From assembly GCA_022842745.1 (NCBI GenBank), contig JALHPA010000247.1, positions 1 through 5,582 on the forward strand: a stretch of 5,582 nt of DNA, given 5' to 3'. Of this stretch, positions 1-5,582 are shown piece after piece. Source of the stretch: Pirellulales bacterium (GTDB lineage Bacteria > Planctomycetota > Planctomycetia > Pirellulales > JALHPA01). The position numbers and the translations under genes were made by a program. Numbering within the stretch: the first letter of the stretch is position 1; each line of letters starts with the position of its first letter. The notes beneath the pieces are model-generated. The model did not search any database, was not told the DNA's origin, and saw only the letters and a list, made by a program, of their open reading frames with translations.

Positions 1-395
1 CCACCCAACGCCTCTGGCACTCTCCCAGAAACAAACTTCGCCTCGGCAGCGGCATCATTCTCGACGGCCGACTGTTCATTGGCGACATGCAGAACATCGT
101 CCAATGCCAGGACCTCGCTACCGGCAAGGTCCTGTGGGAAGAGCGCCTCTCCGCCGCCGCCGGCAAGAACGACTGCTGGTCCTCGATGGTCGAAAACCAG
201 GGCCGGATCTATCTCATGAACCAATCCGGCGACACGTTCGTCTTCAAAGCCGGGCCCAAGTTCGAGCTTTTGGCCACCAACTCCCTCGACGAGCCGACGA
301 ATTCCTCGCCAGCCCCCTCCGGCGCCGACCTCTTCCTCCGCACCCATCAGGCCCTCTGGTGCATCTCGGCCCCGGCCTCGCCCGCCGCCCAGTAG
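1..395 (+). CDS. PQQ-binding-like beta-propeller repeat protein, C-terminal fragment
   Basis: The 5' end lies outside the window; the frame is open from base 3 and gives 130 residues before a TAG stop. The fragment carries beta-propeller blade signatures of the PQQ/BamB-like type: a short strand (LFIGD, about residues 24-28), then the blade motif DLATGKVLWEERL (37-49), then another blade with GRIYLMNQSGDTFVF (67-81) and a closing strand LFLRTHQALWCI (110-121). The family consensus is an Asp followed by a TGK-W turn, which is seen here. Such proteins are usually exported and are very numerous in planctomycetes, where most have no assigned role. They may act as scaffolds or, less often, as quinoprotein dehydrogenases; no catalytic residue can be judged from this fragment. 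The last residues (PASPAAQ) look like a disordered tail. It is convergent with smpB and leaves one base between the two stops. Family assignment is fairly sure; function is not. Confidence 0.85.
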   Translation, partial: TQRLWHSPRNKLRLGSGIILDGRLFIGDMQNIVQCQDLATGKVLWEERLSAAAGKNDCWSSMVENQGRIYLMNQSGDTFVFKAGPKFELLATNSLDEPTNSSPAPSGADLFLRTHQALWCISAPASPAAQ

Positions 396-396
396 C

Positions 397-948
397 TCAC
401 TTCCGCCGCATTGCCCGGTCGATGTCCCGCTTCACCGACCGGTCTTTCATGGTTTGGCGTTTGTCGTGCAATTGCTTGCCGCGGCAGACCCCCAACAGCA
501 CCTTCGCCCGCCCCTCCTTGAAATACATCTTCAAGGGAACCAGAGTCAGCCCCTTTTCCACTCCCTTGCCAGCGAATTTGCGGATCTCCCGCCGGTGCAT
601 TAGCAGCTTCCGCGCTCGGCGGGGATTGTGATTGAGCTGGTTGGCCTGCACGTATTCGGCAATGTCGCAGCCGATCAGCCAGACTTCGTTGTCCTTCACC
701 CGCGCATAGGCCTCGTCCAGCGACAGCGTCCCTTTCCGCAGACTTTTCACCTCGCTCCCCACCAGCACGATCCCGCACTCCAGCGTGTCGAGCACGGTGT
801 ACTCATGGCGGGCACGGCGATTCTGAGCGATCAGCCGCTCGTTGTCGTGTTCTTTGTCCGCCGCAGGCTTCTTGGAGGCTTTGCCCCCCGCGGGCTTACC
901 GGCGCCCGATTTGGGCTGTGCAACAGTGGGTTGGGGCTTTTTGGCCAT
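397..948 (-). CDS. smpB: SsrA-binding protein SmpB
   Basis: SmpB binds tmRNA (SsrA) and brings it to stalled ribosomes in the cytoplasm for trans-translation, which frees the ribosome and tags the unfinished peptide for degradation. The 183-residue product has the family landmarks: NRRARHEY at 43-50, GSEVKSLRKG at 64-73, a YARVKDNEVWL strand at 81-91, HNPRRARKLLMHRREI at 107-122, the GKQLHDKR block at 157-164, and a basic C-terminal tail ending DIDRAMRRK, the part that enters the mRNA channel in known SmpB structures. The core starts near residue 37. Before it is a Lys/Ala/Pro/Gly-rich extension of about 36 residues, longer than the usual 150-160 residue family size. The ATG at 946-948 is the only good start, since no other Met precedes the core; no Shine-Dalgarno is evident. 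It follows the coiled-coil gene by 16 bp and may share its transcript. No tmRNA gene was seen in the window. Confidence 0.97.
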   Translation of the reverse strand: MAKKPQPTVAQPKSGAGKPAGGKASKKPAADKEHDNERLIAQNRRARHEYTVLDTLECGIVLVGSEVKSLRKGTLSLDEAYARVKDNEVWLIGCDIAEYVQANQLNHNPRRARKLLMHRREIRKFAGKGVEKGLTLVPLKMYFKEGRAKVLLGVCRGKQLHDKRQTMKDRSVKRDIDRAMRRK

Positions 949-964
949 CGGGGCGGGGTGAGCT

Positions 965-1852
965 TTATTGGCGTTGGGCCACGGGAACGCGCAACATTTC
1001 CGGGGTCTCTTCCAGCGTTTCCAGGCCAGTCACAAACTGCAAATCGTTCATCGTCTTTTCCGTCTCCAACATGCTGGCCGCCACCTGATCCACCTGCCCG
1101 GAGATAAAATCCGGCTCCTGCCGGTTCACGGCCAATTCCGCCAGCGAGCGGGTCTTGTTCTCCAGCCGTTCGATCTCCAGCTTCACCAATTCGTAGTTGT
1201 CACGCGCCTTCTGCAAGTTCAGCAAACGGTCCCGGCTGGTGGCCAGATTATCCTCGAGCGCCTTGCGGATTTTCTGAGCTTGCGTGCTCCCCGTATTCGC
1301 GGTCCCGCCCGGTTGCTCGGCCGACAACGTCGCCAGCCGGTCCTCCAATCGGCGAATGTCGTCCCGTATCTGCTGCTCGCTGGTCTTCTTCAAAAACCGT
1401 TCCAGTGCATTCTGCGTGTACAAGAGCCGCAGATGAATCCACAGCAACCGGTCGAGTCCGTCCGCCTGAAAATTCTCAAACGGCAACTCCGCCGTCTCCT
1501 GCCCCGGATGCTTCAGCTCCACGGCGATTTGCTGTAGCTCCAGGCACCGCGTTCGCAGCTCCAAAAACCGGTCCAGCGCCGCTCGTGGCAACGACTGGGT
1601 AATTCGCTCCAAGGTTCGCTGAGTGTCGCCGGAATTTTCACCGCGCGCCGCCTTGGCCTCCTGAGCTTCGACATACGCTTGAAACTTGGGATGCGTCCCC
1701 AGCATTCCCAGATATGCCAGCTCTCCCGCCGCCACCACCGGCAGCACGATATCCGGCCGCCCACTGAGCAACCCGAACGCCGACGCCCCCACAAACGCCA
1801 GCAGGTTCCACTGGTTGAGGAACGCTCGTTTAAGGTACTTGGCAATTCGCAC
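965..1852 (-). CDS. Membrane-anchored coiled-coil protein of unknown function
   Basis: I do not recognise a named family. The 295-residue product begins with a basic, amphipathic start (KYLKRAF, 5-11). Two hydrophobic segments follow, at about 15-30 (NLLAFVGASAFGLLS) and 34-51 (DIVLPVVAAGELAYLGML), separated by a short GRP turn, which suggests a hairpin membrane anchor. The rest is soluble and largely helical: a Leu/Glu/Arg-rich stretch at about 78-115, another at 133-178, a Gly/Thr/Ser linker at 181-190, and a strongly charged helix at about 192-245 with heptad-like spacing, consistent with coiled coil. No enzymatic motif is visible. The start is GTG at 1850-1852; an in-frame TGA sits 13 bases upstream (1865-1867) and no ATG occurs before residue 50, so GTG is the natural choice. 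It lies 58 bp after the ABC ATPase gene and 16 bp before smpB, all on the same strand. A role alongside the upstream importer is inferred from position only. Confidence 0.85.
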   Translation of the reverse strand: MRIAKYLKRAFLNQWNLLAFVGASAFGLLSGRPDIVLPVVAAGELAYLGMLGTHPKFQAYVEAQEAKAARGENSGDTQRTLERITQSLPRAALDRFLELRTRCLELQQIAVELKHPGQETAELPFENFQADGLDRLLWIHLRLLYTQNALERFLKKTSEQQIRDDIRRLEDRLATLSAEQPGGTANTGSTQAQKIRKALEDNLATSRDRLLNLQKARDNYELVKLEIERLENKTRSLAELAVNRQEPDFISGQVDQVAASMLETEKTMNDLQFVTGLETLEETPEMLRVPVAQRQ

Positions 1853-1910
1853 GGCACGCGGCAGTCAAAAATCGTCGTCGGCAAGCATGAGCAGCGATCC
1901 GCTTCGCGTC

Positions 1911-2765
1911 TCAGTCCGGTCGTTTGTTCTCTTCCAGCTTGCTGATCAAATCCCGGATGTAGTATACCGTTTCCTGGAATTTTGGCTCCCGCTGCATCAG
2001 GTGCGCCGGACGGTCCGCCGGCTCGATCTCGATTTCTTCCAGGATCGTGCCGGGGGCATTGCTCATGATATACACCCGGTCCCCCAAAAAGACCGCTTCC
2101 TCGATGCTGTGCGTGACGAAAAAAACCGTCGCCTGCACCTCCCTCCATAACGAGACCAGCAAATCCTGCATATTCATCCGGGTCGTCGGGTCCAACGCCC
2201 CAAACGGCTCGTCCATCAGCATGATCCGCGGCCGTAGGATCAGCGACCGCGCAATCGCCACCCGCTGCCGCATTCCCCCCGATAATTCGTGCGGATACTT
2301 CGCGGCGTCCGTCTCGACGTTCAGCCCCACCTGGGAAATCCACTTTCGCCCCAACTCGTACCGCTCCGCGCGGGCAACCCTTTGGCACTCCAGCCCGAAC
2401 ACGATGTTGTCCAACACCGAGCGGTTGTCGAAGCTCGTATAATCCTGAAACACCATTCCCCTGTCCGCCCCCGGACCATGTACCGGCTGATTCAGCACCA
2501 GCACTTCGCCGGTCGTCGCCGGATGCTGCGGCGCAAGTCCCGCGATCAGCCGCAAGATCGTGCTCTTGCCGCAGCCGCTCGGCCCCAGCACGCACACGAA
2601 CTCCCCCTTGTTCGGCAAGTCCGCCACCACAAACGTCACATCGCGAATCGCCGTATACGCATTGGCCCGCCCGGCGTTGTACGTCTTGCTTACCCCCCGA
2701 AACTCGACCACGTGCGGCACGCGCAAGCTCTCCGGCTGGCGCACCTCCGGCAGCACCTGCCCCAT
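1911..2765 (-). CDS. ABC transporter ATP-binding protein, nitrate/sulfonate/taurine (NrtD/SsuB/TauB) type
   Basis: This is the cytoplasmic ATPase that powers the importer formed with the permease and binding protein encoded just upstream. Counting from ATG at 2763-2765 (284 residues), all ABC motifs are present: Walker A GPSGCGKST (61-69), Q-loop VFQDY (105-109), signature LSGGMRQR (161-168), Walker B IMLMDEP (181-187), D-loop GALD (189-192) and switch His in THS (218-220). The order and sequence around PFGALDPTTR are typical of the SsuB/TauB/NrtD group. The frame stays open to a TTG at 2892-2894, which would add 43 residues rich in Ser, Pro and Thr. I prefer the ATG because the protein then has normal family length and because codons upstream of it lose the strong G/C third-position bias of the gene. 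The C-terminal tail after residue 245 (about 40 residues) is charged. The substrate cannot be read from an ATPase. Confidence 0.95.
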   Translation of the reverse strand: MGQVLPEVRQPESLRVPHVVEFRGVSKTYNAGRANAYTAIRDVTFVVADLPNKGEFVCVLGPSGCGKSTILRLIAGLAPQHPATTGEVLVLNQPVHGPGADRGMVFQDYTSFDNRSVLDNIVFGLECQRVARAERYELGRKWISQVGLNVETDAAKYPHELSGGMRQRVAIARSLILRPRIMLMDEPFGALDPTTRMNMQDLLVSLWREVQATVFFVTHSIEEAVFLGDRVYIMSNAPGTILEEIEIEPADRPAHLMQREPKFQETVYYIRDLISKLEENKRPD

Positions 2766-2933
2766 CCCGACCGGATGCGGAGATGAATCGGGAACGGAAG
2801 TAGCGGGAGGAGTGGTCAAGGAACTTGAACCGGGGAGGGGGGGCAGAAAACTACCGGAGGTCGAGCTGCGCGGCGATGAAAACCTGGAGTGCAACGGATC
2901 GGTGGGCGCCTATGGCCCCCGCTATCGCGAGGT
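2766..2933 (-). other. Intercistronic region between permease and ATPase genes, with possible TTG extension
   Basis: These 168 bases are the longest gap in the gene string. Most of the stretch is purine-rich on the + strand (about 2778-2866, including G runs at 2832-2843), so the transcript is pyrimidine-rich before the ATPase start. An imperfect inverted repeat at 2904-2920 (GGGCGCC, TAT, GGCCCCC; six of seven pairs) has no T run on either side and does not look like a terminator. The ATPase frame is open from a TTG at 2892-2894, with an in-frame stop at 2910-2912, so part of this region could be translated as an N-terminal extension. No -35/-10 pair or Shine-Dalgarno could be recognised with confidence. 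Confidence 0.35.
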
Positions 2934-4040
2934 TCAACGGTTGGGCGGAGAACCAATTGGAGTCAGGGTCTTGGGGCTTACGATCAGACCCTTAAAATCT
3001 TCCCAAGCATGGATCGCCAGCCGGACGACCGACTTCAAATATCCCGGTCCTCCGTACTGGTAAGGAAACAATTGGCGTTGAATCCAGTACAGCCCCCGGT
3101 CGATGGCCAATGCCACCAAGGGAATGATCAACAACACCAGGTAAATATGCTCCCGCGGTCCCCGCTTCTGCGAAGTATTGATGATGTCTCCCAATCCGCC
3201 CGATACGTTTCCAATTTTAATCACCTCGGCCAACATGATGTAGCCAAACGCCAGCCCAAACAACAACCGCAGCGAATTGAAGATGCCGGGAAACGCCAGC
3301 GGCACCAGCACCTTCAGAATAATCTGTCGGCGGCTCGCCCCCAGGGTGTAAGCCGTGTCGATGTACCGCGAGCTGACGTCGCTCACCGCCCGCGCCGTGT
3401 CGATGACCACGAACGCCACCGAGGCGATGAAGATAAACATGATCTTCTGCGTCTCGCCGATGCCGAAGAACGAAAACGTCAGCGGGATCAGCGCTGCCAC
3501 GGGGATATTCCGACCGAAAATGGTGACCGGGGCCAAAAAAGCATTGAACCAGGGAAAGCAGCCGCACAGCACGCCGATCGGAATCCCCACGAGCGCTGCC
3601 AGGCCAAAACCCAGCCCCACCCGCCGCAGGCTGGCGAGCGTATTGCGCGTCAACTCCCGGTCGAACCACAAGCTGCGAAACGTGGAGAACGTCTCCTCAG
3701 GACTGGGCAGAACGGTGGGGGCCAAAATTCGCCCCTCCGGGGCCCCACCCCATTCCGCGCCTGCTTCCGCCGCACCGCTGGCATCCCGCGTCAAAAACCA
3801 CCACAGCCCATAGATCAACACCACGCACACCAGCCCCAACGCCAGCCGCGCCCCTTGCGAGATCTCCCGCCGCAGCCCGAACCAGACGCGCATGCCTTGC
3901 CCCCGCCCGTTATCCGTCGCCATACGCCGGGGCACAACCGTATCGGCGGGCAGGGGGGTCTGCTGCTCGGCGAACGGGCCCTTCGTGAACGAATCCTGGG
4001 GCGGCATCGAGCCGGAAGTCGTTTTCGGCTGCTGGGCCAT
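2934..4040 (-). CDS. ABC transporter permease, BPD type (SsuC/TauC/NrtB-like)
   Basis: This is the inner-membrane channel subunit of the importer. The 368-residue product has a 60-residue Gln/Pro/Thr-rich cytoplasmic N-terminus, a first membrane segment at about 65-84 (RLALGLVCVVLIYGLWWFLT), a periplasmic stretch with the family-typical LAPTVLPSPEETF (106-118), and further membrane segments at about 137-162, 166-191, 198-217, 254-273 and 299-320. The cytoplasmic EAA loop that docks on the ATPase is clear at 228-247: the consensus Glu-Ala-Ala is DTA here, followed by Gly234 and Pro247 at the expected spacing. A 48-residue tail follows the last membrane segment. The start is ATG at 4038-4040, 31 bases after the binding-protein stop; a further upstream start in this frame would run into that gene. 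Downstream Met codons at residues 12, 40 and 50 are possible, so the exact N-terminus is open. Neighbouring genes supply the binding protein and ATPase. Confidence 0.95.
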   Translation of the reverse strand: MAQQPKTTSGSMPPQDSFTKGPFAEQQTPLPADTVVPRRMATDNGRGQGMRVWFGLRREISQGARLALGLVCVVLIYGLWWFLTRDASGAAEAGAEWGGAPEGRILAPTVLPSPEETFSTFRSLWFDRELTRNTLASLRRVGLGFGLAALVGIPIGVLCGCFPWFNAFLAPVTIFGRNIPVAALIPLTFSFFGIGETQKIMFIFIASVAFVVIDTARAVSDVSSRYIDTAYTLGASRRQIILKVLVPLAFPGIFNSLRLLFGLAFGYIMLAEVIKIGNVSGGLGDIINTSQKRGPREHIYLVLLIIPLVALAIDRGLYWIQRQLFPYQYGGPGYLKSVVRLAIHAWEDFKGLIVSPKTLTPIGSPPNR

Positions 4041-4071
4041 GCGGATCGCGTCTCTCACTGCTTCTGGGCGA

Positions 4072-5582
4072 TTACTGCTTCTCGGCCGAATAGACCTTGA
4101 TCTCCACCCGTCGGTTCTTGGCGTGGTTCCCTTCCTCCGCCGGGCGCTCCCAACCATAGCCGACTGCGCTGAACCGGCTCGGCTCGAGGCTGTGCTTTTC
4201 GATCAGCTCTTTGCGGACGGCCATCGCCCGCGCCTCGGATAGCTCGCGCACCACTTCCGGCGCCACCTTGCCCAACATGGAGCTATCCGTGTGCCCTTCC
4301 ACGATGATCCGCGCCCCGCCGAATTGCGCCGCCAGTTTGGCTGCGTCCTTGAGGACCAGATCCGCGTTCGGATCGTACAGCGTTTCGACCGTCTTGCCGT
4401 TTTCGTCCCGGGTGATCTTCTTGTGCAAGTCCGCGCTATTGGGATAGAAGTGCAGGATGATCGTATTCGTCAGAATCTCGTCCGACTCCGCTTCGATCTG
4501 CTTCACCGTCCGCGGCGGCAGCATCGTCTTGTACTCGTCCTGCTGATTCTTGTACTTGTCCTCCTTCCCCAGCTTCTCGATCACCGAATAATCCATCACC
4601 TGGTTGAACGGAACGGGCTTGTGCGTAATCGATCCGATCTTGCGGTACAGATAATAGGCCCGCGACCAGACGTTCTCAAAATTCGCCGGATTGTTCTGGT
4701 TGATGAAGAACTGGTAGTTCTCGGCCCAATTCGTATTGTGGGCGTCGGCGAACATTTTCTGCGCGTCGGCCGCCGGAATGTTGTAAGCCGAAGGATCGGC
4801 CATCAACTGGGCGCACTTGGCCTTGTTCTCGTCGGTCTTCAAATCCTCCATCGCGTCGAAATTGCCACGCACCAATGACTCGATGATGCCTGGATGATCC
4901 TTGGCGAAATCCGCCCGCGCAAACCATACATCCGCGATCAGTTTGTTGGCGTCTAGCGTGGTCACGAGCATCCGGTTGCCGCGCGCCGCGGCCAGGTTGT
5001 AGATGTCCGGGGCCCACGATACGCACCCCTGCAGCTCCTTTTTACTGGCGTTGAACGCCGCGGCCGCCTGGAACGCATCCTCGGTAAAGCGCATATTCAC
5101 ATCGGCCGGCTGCACCCCTCCCGCCACCAGCATGTTCAACGCGAAATAGTGCGAGGGGGAATTCTGCGCCAGCACAATCGTCTGGCCCCGCAGGTCGGCC
5201 ACCCGCTTGATCTCCTCCCGCACCACGATCCCGTCGCCGCCGTTGGACCAGTCCACTTGCTGGAAAATCCGCGGCATCACCCGCGAGTCCTTGGGCCGCC
5301 CCAACTTGTCGACGAAACCCTCCATAAACAACGGCAGCATGTCGAGCGTGGCCCAGCCGATATGCACCTCCCCCAGCGCGTAGGCGTCGCGCATCTGCAC
5401 CGGATTGTCGATCAGCACCAACTCCAGCTTGAACTCTTTGCCGTCGGGCGTCTTCCATACCTTCCCCGGCTTGAACCCGTTGTTGGCCAGGATGATCGGT
5501 CCCCACCCCGCCCAGACGTTGAGCGCGAACCGCACCGTGTTGTCGTTGGCGTCCAGCGCCTTGTACGCCGAGACCCCGGTTA
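4072..5582 (-). CDS. ABC substrate-binding protein fused to C-terminal OmpA/MotB peptidoglycan-binding domain (N-terminus off window)
   Basis: The frame is open to the window edge, so the start and any signal peptide are missing; 502 residues are visible. Positions below count from the Val codon at 5533-5535 (GTG), which is an internal codon, not a supported start. Residues 1-245 resemble NMT1/SsuA/TauA-type periplasmic binding proteins: VWAGWGPIILANNG (7-20) at the first lobe, IDNPVQMRDAYALGEVHIGW (42-61), a lobe crossover near GQTIVLAQNSPSHY (117-130), and WAPDIYNLAAARG (174-186). A linker of about 100 residues, partly charged and low in complexity (320-350), leads to an OmpA-type domain at 358-482: LHFYPNSADL, the EGHTD motif with Asp417, LSEARA with Arg436, AVGYGWERP (457-465) and NRRVEIKV (474-481). 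In OmpA-family proteins this Asp and Arg contact diaminopimelate of peptidoglycan, and both are kept. The protein should thus be a cell-wall-tethered receptor for the permease/ATPase encoded downstream. The ligand is unknown. Confidence 0.94.
   Translation of the reverse strand, partial: TGVSAYKALDANDNTVRFALNVWAGWGPIILANNGFKPGKVWKTPDGKEFKLELVLIDNPVQMRDAYALGEVHIGWATLDMLPLFMEGFVDKLGRPKDSRVMPRIFQQVDWSNGGDGIVVREEIKRVADLRGQTIVLAQNSPSHYFALNMLVAGGVQPADVNMRFTEDAFQAAAAFNASKKELQGCVSWAPDIYNLAAARGNRMLVTTLDANKLIADVWFARADFAKDHPGIIESLVRGNFDAMEDLKTDENKAKCAQLMADPSAYNIPAADAQKMFADAHNTNWAENYQFFINQNNPANFENVWSRAYYLYRKIGSITHKPVPFNQVMDYSVIEKLGKEDKYKNQQDEYKTMLPPRTVKQIEAESDEILTNTIILHFYPNSADLHKKITRDENGKTVETLYDPNADLVLKDAAKLAAQFGGARIIVEGHTDSSMLGKVAPEVVRELSEARAMAVRKELIEKHSLEPSRFSAVGYGWERPAEEGNHAKNRRVEIKVYSAEKQ

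Noticed and set aside
400..965. tmRNA (ssrA) gene near smpB
   Set aside because: The region is filled by the smpB coding sequence, and no tRNA-like ends or tag-coding frame were seen here or elsewhere in the window.
1853..1910. Possible terminator between the ATPase and the coiled-coil gene, with a T5 run and a small AGCG/CGCT stem in the transcript
   Set aside because: The stem has four pairs and the T run is about 25 bases away from it, so the two do not form an intrinsic terminator.
1513..2595. Open frame of 360 codons on the - strand overlapping the ATPase and coiled-coil genes
   Set aside because: It is out of frame with two well-supported genes and has an Arg/Gly-rich, domain-free product. 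It arises from the high GC content.
2832..2843. G-quadruplex on the + strand (GGGG, A, GGGGGGG)
   Set aside because: Only two close G runs are present; the next G triplets are more than 20 bases away, so a compact four-tract quadruplex is not supported.
2904..2920. Imperfect inverted repeat (GGGCGCC, TAT, GGCCCCC) after the permease stop
   Set aside because: It has one mismatch, a three-base loop and no T run on either side. It also lies inside a co-directional gene string, so a terminator call is not supported.
2889..4100. Long open frame of about 400 codons on the + strand opposite the permease
   Set aside because: It is a mirror of the permease gene. Its product is rich in Arg, Gln, Pro and His without any domain, the usual composition of antisense frames in GC-rich genes, while the - strand product has clear membrane segments and an EAA loop.
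4291..4878. Open frame on the + strand opposite the OmpA-domain region
   Set aside because: The product is a Val/Leu/Arg-rich antisense translation with no motif, and the opposite strand encodes a recognisable domain.

Overview
The window looks like a piece of a GC-rich Gram-negative-type chromosome, most likely a planctomycete (Pirellulales-like). This is an inference. It rests on a PQQ-like beta-propeller protein of the style abundant in that phylum, a substrate-binding protein fused to an OmpA-type peptidoglycan-binding domain, starts without clear Shine-Dalgarno sequences, and GC-rich third positions. No marker gene fixes the taxonomy.

Layout: one gene fragment on the + strand occupies the left end (1-395). 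It is the C-terminal part of a beta-propeller protein. Everything else is on the - strand and is best read from right to left as one gene string: substrate-binding/OmpA fusion (5582-4072, N-terminus beyond the window), ABC permease (4040-2934), ABC ATPase (2765-1911), a membrane-anchored coiled-coil protein of unknown function (1852-965), and smpB (948-397). Gaps between these genes are about 31, 168, 58 and 16 bp. No convincing terminator or promoter was seen between them, so they may be co-transcribed. The + and - strand genes meet tail to tail with a single base between their stop codons.

How the genes may work together: the first three form a complete importer of the nitrate/sulfonate/taurine/thiamine-precursor class (NrtA/SsuA/TauA-like binding protein, BPD-type permease with an EAA loop, ATPase with all canonical motifs). 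The unusual element is the binding protein, which ends in an OmpA/MotB-type domain keeping the Asp and Arg that contact diaminopimelate in this family. It is therefore predicted to be tethered to peptidoglycan rather than free or lipid-anchored. The unknown coiled-coil protein directly follows the importer and is a candidate accessory part of it. SmpB (trans-translation) is probably a passenger at the end of the string. The transported substrate cannot be deduced from the sequence.

The window is densely coding. No tRNA, rRNA, tmRNA, CRISPR array, insertion sequence or long repeat was seen, and no stretch over 300 bases lacks a gene.
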